Source: Hadesarchaea archaeon
GTDB lineage: Archaea; Hadarchaeota; Hadarchaeia; Hadarchaeales; Hadarchaeaceae
Assembly: GCA_029880065.1 (NCBI GenBank)
Contig: JAOUPD010000005.1
Location: forward strand, 1 to 22,078
Direction of reading: 5' to 3'
DNA length: 22,078 bases
The notes below the pieces were generated by a model. The model ran no database searches. It was not told the DNA's origin and saw only the letters and a program-made list of their open reading frames with translations. Positions 5,629 to 13,595 of the stretch are shown here, piece by piece. Within the stretch, counting starts at the first letter, position 1; every line of letters begins with the position of its first letter. A program made the translations under genes and the position numbers.

Positions 5629-7200
5629 TTATCTATCTTCAGCCCAAGCGAACTTTCGCTGGAGAGTTTTGGGGTAGATTTTTTTCCAGTCGTATGAAAC
5701 TTTTCCCGCCCACCTGACGTAGAGGCGCGGGTCGATGTAGGACTTGAGCGATGTCCCAAGGTTGTAGTCGCGCGTAGCCTTTGTCAGCTTCACCTTGAGC
5801 CTGGCAGCCCTTATCCCCCCCTGAATGCTCTTTATCCGCTTCGCACGTGAGCGTGAGCGGGGCCTTTCCTTGACATCATTCAGCTTCGCCTTCAAGGCTT
5901 TTAGTCTGTTTACTTTCTTTTCAAGGGATTCCTTCCAGTTCTTCGGGAGCTTTCGTTTGTGGTGGCAGGTGATTGCCGCTTCGAGATTCGCCATCTTGGC
6001 CACATATTTCTTCTCGAAGTCTGTGTCTTCGGGTCGAACCTTGGAATTGGCGAGATATTCTCTGACGCTCTTAGAGGCGTGATAAGTCCTGAAGACTTTA
6101 GCCGTGAGTCCTAGCATCACTTGGCCTAAGAAAGCGTTTACGTGCTCCGATCGGATTCCCGAGAAAATTTGTGCTCTAGGTTTCCCGATGAAGGACTTCA
6201 GGTTGCTTGTGATTTGAGCAGGTGGCCTGATGGTTCTGACCCACCTTACCGAGTCCTTGCCTAGGAAGTCGAATTTCACCTGTCCAGAGTGGTCTATGTT
6301 GACGTGTGTACCTCTCAGCGTCACTGCGCCAACGGTATCAGCTTCGTCCTTGTCCTTTTCGTCGCCGACCCTCATTTTTAGATTGTCTATCAAGTAAGAT
6401 ACGGTCGCGATTTTGCGCTGGGTGATGTCCTCCGAGACCAAACTCTCCTCAATGTGTTGCCGGACCTTTTCGACGAGATCCTCCAGCTCTCGGGCTTTGT
6501 TGAACTTTTCGATCTCGCGCTCCTGCTTGAAGCGCGCAGTGTCGGCTATCCATAAATACTTAAGATCCCCGCTGAGCTTGTCCTGCCACTTGGCTATCCA
6601 CATGGCATTCGGATCGAAGACCCTTTCCTTCCAGCGCTTCCCGCCCGGAGGTGTTGGTGTAGGGGCATCGGGTGACAGGTTCAGTATTATATCCGAATAG
6701 GTGACTCTTGGCTTCCATCTTCCTCTAAATGGATGCTTACCCCTACCCATGAAAATGCTAGGGGGTTCTACGGTGTAGCCAATTTCCACCCGTTCACCGT
6801 TGAGCACGGCGTATCCACACTTCTCCTTGTTGGCTTCCTGAGTTTTCTTCCTTGCCTCAGCCAACGCCTTTCGCGCCTCGCGTGGCATGTTTTCTTTCTT
6901 GATTTTTTCCTGTTCGACCCAGCGTTGAATCTTGGAGAAATCGAAGTCTTCTATTTTGGAGGAAGTTTCAACCTCTAACGCCTTGGAGAAGTCTTCCACG
7001 AAGTTCTTGGTGAAGACAGAGTCTTCCACGTAGTCTGTCCCCAGCTTCTTGACCCATGCGACGGCCATCTCCTCTTGCTCGGGGGTCAACGAGAGTTTCT
7101 TCCCCTTATAACGGATGGTGAAGCCTTGGGGTTCGTAGGTAGGGATGAGAACCCCATTGTGAATCAGTTGCTTTATTCTGGTAGGTTGCGACATCTGCAT
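5629..7200 (-). CDS. top1B: Eukaryotic-type DNA topoisomerase IB
   Basis: A 523-residue type IB topoisomerase, which relaxes supercoils through a 3'-phosphotyrosyl intermediate. Strong matches to eukaryotic TOP1 run in order: an N-terminal core with GRGKHPFRGRWKPRV and IAKWQDKLSGDLKYLWIA; the catalytic arginine block MRVGDEKDKDEADTVG; RGTHVN; VKFDFLGKDSVRW (catalytic Lys); TAKVFRTYHAS; a basic coiled-coil linker; and the active-site Tyr488 in SYIDPRLYVRW near the C-terminus. The length suits the short archaeal form without the eukaryotic N-terminal extension. In archaea this enzyme is known from Thaumarchaeota and a few related lineages. The start may be 7200 or an ATG two codons on. The gene stands alone, convergent with the glycosyltransferase. 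Confidence 0.95.
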   Translation of the reverse strand: MQMSQPTRIKQLIHNGVLIPTYEPQGFTIRYKGKKLSLTPEQEEMAVAWVKKLGTDYVEDSVFTKNFVEDFSKALEVETSSKIEDFDFSKIQRWVEQEKIKKENMPREARKALAEARKKTQEANKEKCGYAVLNGERVEIGYTVEPPSIFMGRGKHPFRGRWKPRVTYSDIILNLSPDAPTPTPPGGKRWKERVFDPNAMWIAKWQDKLSGDLKYLWIADTARFKQEREIEKFNKARELEDLVEKVRQHIEESLVSEDITQRKIATVSYLIDNLKMRVGDEKDKDEADTVGAVTLRGTHVNIDHSGQVKFDFLGKDSVRWVRTIRPPAQITSNLKSFIGKPRAQIFSGIRSEHVNAFLGQVMLGLTAKVFRTYHASKSVREYLANSKVRPEDTDFEKKYVAKMANLEAAITCHHKRKLPKNWKESLEKKVNRLKALKAKLNDVKERPRSRSRAKRIKSIQGGIRAARLKVKLTKATRDYNLGTSLKSYIDPRLYVRWAGKVSYDWKKIYPKTLQRKFAWAEDR

Positions 7201-7346
7201 CGTTCTTTCTAAATCATTTGTTGTAATTAAATGTCATGGAAATAAATTATGAAGTCAAAAATCGATTCATGATTCAATTGATCCAAGGGTTGTGGTGCGT
7301 TCGAAAAATGTTTGTGATGCAAGATATCCACCGAAGTTCTGCGCGA
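7201..7346. other. AT-rich intergenic region upstream of Topo IB
   Basis: This 146-base gap separates the Topo IB start (minus strand) from the 3' end of the PreA-like gene (also minus). Minus-strand AT-rich motifs near 7228-7250 (ATTTAATTAC, TTTATTTCC) are plausible promoter elements for Topo IB. No small ORF, tRNA or convincing repeat is seen. Confidence 0.4.
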
Positions 7347-8435
7347 TTATAACCGGATTGCTCGCGTTGGGCAGACCGAAACACAGAGCCCGCAGCCGTA
7401 GCATTTGACGGGGTCTAGGCGGGCGATTCTCCCGACGATACGGATCGCATCGTATGGACAGTACCGCTCGCAGAGCCCGCAGCCCGTGCACCTCGACGCA
7501 GTTACCTCAGGAGGTTTGGCTGTGGTACGAAAAGGCTGCTCGGGCAGGTGATGAAGTGCGATGCCCTTAAAATCGTTGATCGAGTTGTAGCCTTTTGCAC
7601 GCATGAACTTAGCCATCTCGTCTGCTATTAGTCCATAAATCTTGTATCCGCGGACTATCGCTGCAGTTGAGAGTTGCACCGCCGAGGCCCCAACCATTAT
7701 GAACTCAACCGCATCGCGCCCGTTACTGATTCCGCCCGCTCCAATGACAGGTATCTTCACCGCGCGGCAGATATCGGCCACGCATCGAACCGCGAGAGGC
7801 TTGATCGCGGGGCCCGAGAGCCAGCCATAGCCAGAGATGCTCCCGAGCATGGGCATCGTGTTTTCTATGTCGACTGCTAAGCATGGCCCCACCGAGTTTA
7901 TCGCGACTATGCCATCTGCCCCTGCTTCTTCTACAGCTCGCGCGAATTGGGCCACGTCGGGCACGTTCGGGCTGATTTTCACGAGCACTGGAATATCGAC
8001 GACCTCCTTCGCGGCTTTCGTCGCTTCGACCACCGGCATCGGGTCGTTTTCGAGGTGGTGAGTCGATAGCTCGAGGGCATCCACACCGGCCGCCTTGAGC
8101 TTGGGGGCAACAGCCCGGATATCCTCGGCATTGTAGCCAACGCTCGCTATCAACGGCAGCCTCGTTCGCTTCGCCTTCGCATACTCGTGGCGAAGCCATT
8201 GCTCGAGCGGCAGGTCGGTCCAAAGCTCGGCATTCAGCAAGCTATCCTTGACCTTGATTATACAGGGGCGGGGTACATGGGCAGGAGAAACGCTCACAGT
8301 CTTCGCGACCAATCCGCCCGCGCCACCCTCCGCGGCTTTTACCAAAGCATCTCCGTTGTGCACCGTGGGGCCAGCCGCAGGCAAAATGGGGTTACGGAAT
8401 TTTAAGCCACATATCTCCACAGATAAATCGACCAT
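7347..8435 (-). CDS. PreA-like flavin oxidoreductase with C-terminal 2[4Fe-4S] ferredoxin
   Basis: A 362-residue protein. Residues 1-300 form a dihydroorotate-dehydrogenase-like FMN barrel (GLKFRNPILPAAGP at the start, VLVKISPN, and the FMN phosphate site IPVIGAGGISNGRDAVEFIMVGASAVQL). Residues 316-355 carry two ferredoxin clusters, CTGCGLCERYCP and CYGCGLCVSVCP. This is the layout of PreA, the catalytic half of dihydropyrimidine dehydrogenase. The active-site loop reads ELSTHHLENDP around residues 122-131 where PreA/DPD has a longer loop with a catalytic Cys, so substrate or chemistry may differ. No PreT partner is in view. The start lies four bases after the SsnA-like gene's stop, making an SsnA-PreA operon. 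Confidence 0.85.
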   Translation of the reverse strand: MVDLSVEICGLKFRNPILPAAGPTVHNGDALVKAAEGGAGGLVAKTVSVSPAHVPRPCIIKVKDSLLNAELWTDLPLEQWLRHEYAKAKRTRLPLIASVGYNAEDIRAVAPKLKAAGVDALELSTHHLENDPMPVVEATKAAKEVVDIPVLVKISPNVPDVAQFARAVEEAGADGIVAINSVGPCLAVDIENTMPMLGSISGYGWLSGPAIKPLAVRCVADICRAVKIPVIGAGGISNGRDAVEFIMVGASAVQLSTAAIVRGYKIYGLIADEMAKFMRAKGYNSINDFKGIALHHLPEQPFRTTAKPPEVTASRCTGCGLCERYCPYDAIRIVGRIARLDPVKCYGCGLCVSVCPTRAIRL

Positions 8436-8439
8436 CTCA

Positions 8440-9789
8440 TCATCTCCTTTTTATTGCCTCAAACTTCTGCCAGAGTTTTTCTGCCGATTTCCGCGCCACT
8501 TTCACCGCCTCCGCCTCGTCGAACATTTGAATTTTTCTTTCGCGCATTATGACCTTGCCCTCGACGACGACCGTTTCGATATCATCGCCATCAACGGTGT
8601 TGACGATGTGTTCGGCGACATTTTCAGGACGTACAGGCGTAGGCGCGGTGGCCGGATTTATGATGATGATATCCGCGAGCTTTCCGTGCTCAATTGAACC
8701 TAGTTCGTTCCCCAACCCGTAGAGTTCTGCCCCGCGGATTGTCGCCATCTTGAGCGCTTCCATGAGCGAGATCGCGCGAGGATCGCGGAGGGCAACCTTG
8801 TGCAGCAAGAAGGCGGCTCGGATGTTCTCAAATCCATCGAAGATGTACCCATCGTTGCCCAAGCCCACAGGGATATCCATCATGAGCATTCGCACTATCG
8901 GCGCGACCCCAACTGCGTTGAGCATGTTGCTCATGGGGTTGTGAGCAACCTTTGCTCCAGTCTTTTTGATGATCGTCAACTCGTCATCGTTGACATGCAC
9001 GCAATGAGCGAGCACGACATCCTGTGCGAGCAGCCCTTCATCGTTCAACCGTTCGATGGTGCGCTTGCCGAACCGTCCTAAATTGTGATAGAGGTCCGTC
9101 AGCCCCTCGGAGGTGTGGATGGTCACGGGCACTTTATAGCGACTCGCGAGTTCTCGGACGTAATGGAAGAGCTCGTTGGAAACTGTGAATGAAGCGTGAA
9201 TGCTGAACATCCCTCGCACCCGGCTCATGCGTTTTTTCTTGATCTTCCGGATGAACCGCTCACTCTCTTTCGTGCCCCTGGCCCCCTCGGCGTGGGTGCG
9301 GCGCTCGGTCGCCTCAAACGATATGATGCCCCGCATCCCTGATTGCTCGACCGCTGCAGCAATCCGATCCAGCACGCCGGTTATGGCGTTCGGACCTGAA
9401 AAGGTGTCGGCAAACATAGTTGTGCCCGTCTTGATAAACTCAAGGCAGGAAATCAAAGCGCTAGCGTACGCATCCTCGCGGGTCATCTCCTCCTCCATCG
9501 GCCACCAGACGCGCTGTAAAATTTGTGAGAAATCGGTAGGGGTTTCAATTTTCAACGGGGCGCCACGCAGAAGCGTGCCATAGAGATGGGTGTGTGAGCA
9601 AATGAGGCCGGGCATGACAATCTTGCCGCAGGCGTCGATGACCTCTTCTGGCTTGCTCTTGGTTTTCACCTTGCCCCGCTTGACCGAGATGATGCGGCCG
9701 TCTTCAACTGCAATCGAACCATTTGCAATGATGCGACAATCTTTATCCATCGTGACTATCAAACCATTTTTAATTAATAAGTCAACCAT
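8440..9789 (-). CDS. SsnA/TRZ-ATZ-like amidohydrolase (probable nucleobase or related deaminase)
   Basis: A 449-residue metal-dependent amidohydrolase of the superfamily holding guanine and cytosine deaminases, chlorohydrolases and SsnA. The metal site is built by SHTHLYG (His66, His68), VTIHTSEG, LAHCVHV and the Asp of GLGNDGYIFDGFENI. The DGYIFDGFENIRAAFLLHK block resembles SsnA specifically. The C-terminal beta-sandwich ends the fold (IEHGKLADIIIINPATAPTPV). It probably deaminates a purine or pyrimidine-like ring. It heads a minus-strand operon with the PreA-like enzyme and is divergent from a histone and a HyuA-like hydrolase. SsnA, a dihydropyrimidine-dehydrogenase-related protein and HyuA also neighbour each other in the E. 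coli ygf region, which supports a joint catabolic role. The substrate is inferred. Confidence 0.85.
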   Translation of the reverse strand: MVDLLIKNGLIVTMDKDCRIIANGSIAVEDGRIISVKRGKVKTKSKPEEVIDACGKIVMPGLICSHTHLYGTLLRGAPLKIETPTDFSQILQRVWWPMEEEMTREDAYASALISCLEFIKTGTTMFADTFSGPNAITGVLDRIAAAVEQSGMRGIISFEATERRTHAEGARGTKESERFIRKIKKKRMSRVRGMFSIHASFTVSNELFHYVRELASRYKVPVTIHTSEGLTDLYHNLGRFGKRTIERLNDEGLLAQDVVLAHCVHVNDDELTIIKKTGAKVAHNPMSNMLNAVGVAPIVRMLMMDIPVGLGNDGYIFDGFENIRAAFLLHKVALRDPRAISLMEALKMATIRGAELYGLGNELGSIEHGKLADIIIINPATAPTPVRPENVAEHIVNTVDGDDIETVVVEGKVIMRERKIQMFDEAEAVKVARKSAEKLWQKFEAIKRR

Positions 9790-9936
9790 TCAATCCCTGA
9801 GAACAAAACCATCGGCGAACATTTAAACTTTCGGTGTCTTAAATTTGGACCGAGCGAGAAATCATGTGTTTCAACCGTGGGGGATATCACCAAACCCAAA
9901 TAAACCCTTAAATCATTTGATTATAGTGACGAGAAC
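9790..9936. promoter_or_regulatory. Divergent promoter region, SsnA-like gene / second histone
   Basis: On the plus strand CTTAAAT (9907-9913) lies about 27 bases before the histone ATG, predicting a leaderless mRNA. On the minus strand the AT-rich elements near 9824-9845 (ATTTAAACTTT; CTTAAATTTGG) can serve the SsnA-like gene. Both divergent units may be co-regulated; no clear operator repeat is seen. Confidence 0.45.
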
Positions 9937-10146
9937 ATGTCAGAATTTTCAGTATCCACAATGGATCGGATTATTCGAAAAGCAGCTAAAGTCCGTGTGT
10001 CGCGCGACGCCGCTCTTGAGCTCAGCGCAATCCTCGAGGAATATGCGACTGAGCTGTCGAATGAAGCGATAAAGCTAGCTAAACATCGCGGCGCGAAAAC
10101 TGTGAACGAAGGTGATATTCGGGCAGCTGCATTGAGGATACGTTAA
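9937..10146 (+). CDS. Archaeal histone, HMf-like
   Basis: A 69-residue single histone fold. It begins MSEFSVSTMDRIIRKAAKVR with RVSRDAALELSAILEEYATELSNEAIKLAKHRGAKTVNEGDIRAA, close to classical HMf-type histones (LAKHAGRKTIKAEDI is the family pattern). It compacts DNA as a dimer or extended polymer. It has no N-terminal tail and is clearly a different paralogue from the gene at 2800. The ATG is about 27 bases after CTTAAAT, suggesting a leaderless message. Only 23 bases separate it from the HyuA-like gene on the same strand, so the two are probably cotranscribed, an odd pairing of chromatin protein and catabolic enzyme. Confidence 0.94.
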   Translation: MSEFSVSTMDRIIRKAAKVRVSRDAALELSAILEEYATELSNEAIKLAKHRGAKTVNEGDIRAAALRIR

Positions 10147-10169
10147 CTTGTCCTAACCTTGGTGATGTT

Positions 10170-11504
10170 TTGGCCGATTTAGTCATTCGAAATGCGCGCT
10201 TGGTTTTGCCTGAGGGAATCATACGGGGAGAGCTTGCGGTCGAAGAAGGACGTATTTCCGAAATTGCTACAAGTGGACTGCCCAAAGCTGATCGAGAAAT
10301 CAACGCGAAGGAGAAAATTGTGATGCCTGGAGCTATCGACGCCCATGTCCACCTCTACGACCATCGTCATCCCTTTCGAGAGGATTTTCAAAATGGTAGT
10401 GCCGCGGCCGTAGCGGGAGGCATCACCAGTGTAATTGTGACACCCCTCGACACCTCGATGCTGACGCCAAAAATGATAAAAAATATCATTGAATTTGGAC
10501 AGAGGGAGAGCTTTATAGATTTTAATCTCCACGCGGGAAAAATGACCGCTGACTCAATCAAAGATATCCCCAAGCTCGCCACACTCGGCATAAAATCTTT
10601 CAAGATATTTACGTGTGCTCTCTACCGCATCGAAGACCCGGTTTTAGAGAAGCTGATGGCCGCGATAAAAAATATTGGTGGTATTGCATTTGTCCACGCG
10701 GGGGACGACAAAGTTCTGCGGAAACGCACGGGGAGGCTCCTCAAGGAAGGACGGAGGGACTCATTAGCTCATGCGGAGTCGTGCCCGAATGAAGCCGAGA
10801 AAAAAGCTATCGAAAAAGTGATCATGCTCGCCAAACGGACCGGCTGTAAACTGCACTTAGCCCACATCACGACACGCCAAGGTGCTGAGCTCGTCAAAAA
10901 GGCGAAGGAGAAGCGGATGTCAGTGACCAGCGAAATATGCCCGCACTATCTGCTTTTCACGCGAGAAGACATGCAAAGGTTGGGGCCGTACCTGAAGGTA
11001 AATCCCGCGTTGAAAACAAGTGAAGACTGTGTGGCGCTCTGGAATGCTTTGGCTGGGGGAATAATCGATATCGTCTCGAGCGACCATGCACCTTGCACCA
11101 AGGCGGAAAAGGAGGTCGGGTGGGAAAATATCTGGACAGCCCAAGTCGGCGTTCCGAGCGTCGAAACCTTATTGCCGCTCATGCTTAGCGAGGGTGTCGC
11201 GAAGGGCAGGCTGACGCTCGAACGACTTGTCGATGCACTCTGCGCCCAGCCTGCGCAAATCTTCGGTCTCTACCCGCGCAAAGGGGTCATTCGCGAGGGC
11301 TCCGATGCGGATCTCGTGATCGTGGATCTCAAAAAGGAGGCAATGATAACTGCTGAAAAAATGCACTACAAAGTTGGCTGGACCCCTTACGAGGGAATGA
11401 GGATTAAGGGTATGCCTGTGATGACAATCTCACGAGGCATTGTAGTGGCCGAAAATGGAGATATAGTTGGAAAGCCTGGATATGGGCAGTTTCTGGCTAA
11501 GTAG
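10170..11504 (+). CDS. Dihydropyrimidinase/allantoinase/dihydroorotase-family cyclic amidohydrolase
   Basis: A 444-residue amidohydrolase that opens cyclic amide rings. The binuclear metal site is complete: His59 and His61 in DAHVHLYD, the carbamylated Lys145 in SFKIF, His176 in FVHAGDD, His232 in LAHIT and Asp305 in SSDHAP. The GWTPYEGMRIKGMP ending is typical of allantoinase and dihydroorotase relatives. It may act on dihydropyrimidine, hydantoin, allantoin or dihydroorotate. Its neighbours, an SsnA-like deaminase and a PreA-like oxidoreductase, favour nucleobase breakdown over pyrimidine synthesis. The start is a TTG at 10170, just after GGTGATG (10161-10167), matching the ADLVIRNARLV start of relatives. 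It is probably cotranscribed with the histone upstream. Confidence 0.85.
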   Translation: MADLVIRNARLVLPEGIIRGELAVEEGRISEIATSGLPKADREINAKEKIVMPGAIDAHVHLYDHRHPFREDFQNGSAAAVAGGITSVIVTPLDTSMLTPKMIKNIIEFGQRESFIDFNLHAGKMTADSIKDIPKLATLGIKSFKIFTCALYRIEDPVLEKLMAAIKNIGGIAFVHAGDDKVLRKRTGRLLKEGRRDSLAHAESCPNEAEKKAIEKVIMLAKRTGCKLHLAHITTRQGAELVKKAKEKRMSVTSEICPHYLLFTREDMQRLGPYLKVNPALKTSEDCVALWNALAGGIIDIVSSDHAPCTKAEKEVGWENIWTAQVGVPSVETLLPLMLSEGVAKGRLTLERLVDALCAQPAQIFGLYPRKGVIREGSDADLVIVDLKKEAMITAEKMHYKVGWTPYEGMRIKGMPVMTISRGIVVAENGDIVGKPGYGQFLAK

Positions 11505-11517
11505 ATGCCCGTCTTCT

Positions 11518-12855
11518 TCATTTTCCAACTTTCTTGAGAATTTTTCCGTATGAGCAAAGTGCACACAACGCTTGAGCGGCTTTCCTCGGTGAATCGTAAA
11601 CGCAGACATTTTTGTCACGTAGTTCATTCCGCACAAGGACGCAGTCTTCCCCGCACATCACAATATCGATTACTGGTGTATTCTTCGACTTTTTCACTGC
11701 TTTTGCTGCTTCCTGAACATCTTCGAGTTTGAGAAACGTCGACTTGAGTTCGTTTACTACTACCACACCGTCGACACCCGAGTCCGATAGCACTTGTTCA
11801 AGAACAAACTTGTACCGATCGCCATTTGCGTCAATGCCGAGGTCCACCCAATCCGCGATGTTGATATTTGGATATTTCTGAATGATTTTCTTTATGATGT
11901 TGTCGGAGAGTTTTGCCAACGCTAACCCCTCGCGGGATAACACGTCCGCGACCAAAACTGCCGGTCCACTAACGTTAGTGACTACAGCCACCCGATTGCC
12001 CCGCATGCATGGCTGCTTCGCTAGTGCATCCGCGACGCTAAGGAGCTCCTCGATATCACTGACTTGAAGAGCGCCGACCTGCTTAAGGGCAGCGACGAAT
12101 ATTCTATTCCGCTCAACCCCCTCGCGCACAGTGCTCCCTTTCAGCACTACGACTGGCTTTTTTTGCACCGCCTCGCGAATCGACTCAAGAAACCTTCGCC
12201 CATCACGAACGCTTTCTAAGTAAATACAAATTACCTTCGTCTCCTTGTCGTGTGTTAGAAATTCAAGCAAGTCCGTTTCTGTGATGTCGGCGCCCTCACC
12301 GATTGACGCGAATTTGCTCACGCCCACGCTGTAAGCGCAGGCTCGATCAAGCATCGCCGTTCCAACCGCGCAGTTCTGCGAGATCATCGCAATGCCGCCG
12401 CATGGTGGCATGAGTCCACGCTCGAGAGTTATACACAAGCCCTTCGTCGTGTTGATTACCCCCGCCAGCACGTTTGGGCCAAGCACCCGAACCTTTTGCT
12501 TGGCGGCCGCGCGCGTAAGTTCCTCTAGCTGATGTTGATCAAAACCTCCGGCGACCAAAACCATGGCCTTCACTTTTCGAGCAAACAGCTTCCGTAAATT
12601 TTTCATAACGAGTTTAGGGGGCAACACCATTACCGCGATATCGCATCCGCTGGGGACTTGATCCAAATTTTTGACAGCACCGTCAAGCCTTCCACTAAAA
12701 TCAACGACGTGAGTCTTACCCTTGAAGAAGCGAAGTGTGTTGTGAACAAGCGAGCCAAAAAAGACTGGCGAAGCGGCCCCCACTCTTTCTTTAGCAGAAG
12801 CGCCTACTAGTACGACTGATTTCGGCTCGAAAATTGCTCTAACTTCGCCCGACAT
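11518..12855 (-). CDS. ADP-forming acyl-CoA synthetase alpha-subunit homologue lacking the phospho-histidine
   Basis: A 445-residue homologue of the alpha subunit of ADP-forming acetyl/acyl-CoA synthetase. It has the N-terminal CoA-binding Rossmann domain (EPKSVVLVGASAKE), then LGPNVLAGVIN, the ligase domains (GGIAMISQNCAVGTAMLD; SIGEGADITETDLLEFL) and VAVVTNVSGPAVL. Active relatives have a Gly-rich loop with SHTGSLAG carrying the transient phospho-His. Here residues 239-260 read KGSTVREGVERNRIFVAALK, about ten residues shorter and without any His. Flanking frames are intact, so this is not a frameshift. The gene overlaps the end of the beta-subunit gene by one base (TAATG), so the two are translationally coupled. 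It may be a non-catalytic or altered-chemistry paralogue. Confidence 0.87.
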   Translation of the reverse strand: MSGEVRAIFEPKSVVLVGASAKERVGAASPVFFGSLVHNTLRFFKGKTHVVDFSGRLDGAVKNLDQVPSGCDIAVMVLPPKLVMKNLRKLFARKVKAMVLVAGGFDQHQLEELTRAAAKQKVRVLGPNVLAGVINTTKGLCITLERGLMPPCGGIAMISQNCAVGTAMLDRACAYSVGVSKFASIGEGADITETDLLEFLTHDKETKVICIYLESVRDGRRFLESIREAVQKKPVVVLKGSTVREGVERNRIFVAALKQVGALQVSDIEELLSVADALAKQPCMRGNRVAVVTNVSGPAVLVADVLSREGLALAKLSDNIIKKIIQKYPNINIADWVDLGIDANGDRYKFVLEQVLSDSGVDGVVVVNELKSTFLKLEDVQEAAKAVKKSKNTPVIDIVMCGEDCVLVRNELRDKNVCVYDSPRKAAQALCALCSYGKILKKVGK

Positions 12856-13595
12856 TACTTGCGCCCCCCAAGGACTATCCGGGCGTCGGCTGTCACCGCG
12901 CCCTTTCCGTTGTCAAACACGAAAATTGGGTTCAGGTCTATCTCGGTTATTTCAGGGAACTCGTGTGCTAGCTGCCCGACCTTTTGGATGATGTTGACGA
13001 GTGCGTCAATGTCGGCTGGAGGCGCCCTCTGGATGTCCGCGAGCACTGGGTAGCCTTTAATTTCTTGAATCATCTCGCGCGCATCCTCAGCGTTGAGCGG
13101 AGCTAGCCTGAAGCTGATGTCCTTAAGTACCTCGATCCATACGCCCCCCAACCCGAACATCACCGTAGCGCCGAAGTAGAGGTCCTGCAGAGCGCCAACG
13201 ATCACCTCGCGGGCAGGAGGAAGGTATTCTTGGATTGTCACTCCAAAAATTTTCGCGTCCGGCTTGTATGCACGGGCGTTATCGATCAGCTCATCAAACG
13301 ATTGTCGAAGCTCCAGCTCTGAGGTCAACCCAACTTTGACGCCCTTCGCTTCGCTCTTATGAATGATGTCTGGGGAAGCAATTTTTAGGACGAGAGGATA
13401 ACGAACCTCCCGTGCAGCTTTAATGGCCTCGCTCAGGTCACGGGCAAGCTCAGTTCGATTCACTGGCACCCCCCAGACAGCGAGAATCCGCTTGGAATCG
13501 AGTTCCGTTAACTCAAGTCTGCCCTCCTTGCGGACCGAGCTGAGGAGTTCAGTCACTTTTTTCTTTGCTGCAGCCAACCCAATCACCGAGAACAA
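12855..13595 (-). CDS. ADP-forming acyl-CoA synthetase beta subunit (ATP-grasp)
   Basis: A 246-residue ATP-grasp_5 protein, the usual size for a separate beta subunit of ADP-forming acyl-CoA synthetase. Conserved features are PLVLKIASPDIIHKSEAKGVKVGL, which contains the beta-subunit His that relays phosphate; EVIVGALQDLYFGATVMFGLGGVWIEVLKDISFRL; and EIDLNPIFVF. The complex would convert acyl-CoA, ADP and phosphate to acid, CoA and ATP. The TTG at 13595 is the longest start; GTG at 13586 is an alternative. The TATA-like TTTTTATACC (13614-13623) predicts a start near 13592, so the mRNA would be leaderless. The beta gene comes first in the operon. Its partner alpha subunit lacks the catalytic loop. 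Confidence 0.88.
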   Translation of the reverse strand: MFSVIGLAAAKKKVTELLSSVRKEGRLELTELDSKRILAVWGVPVNRTELARDLSEAIKAAREVRYPLVLKIASPDIIHKSEAKGVKVGLTSELELRQSFDELIDNARAYKPDAKIFGVTIQEYLPPAREVIVGALQDLYFGATVMFGLGGVWIEVLKDISFRLAPLNAEDAREMIQEIKGYPVLADIQRAPPADIDALVNIIQKVGQLAHEFPEITEIDLNPIFVFDNGKGAVTADARIVLGGRK

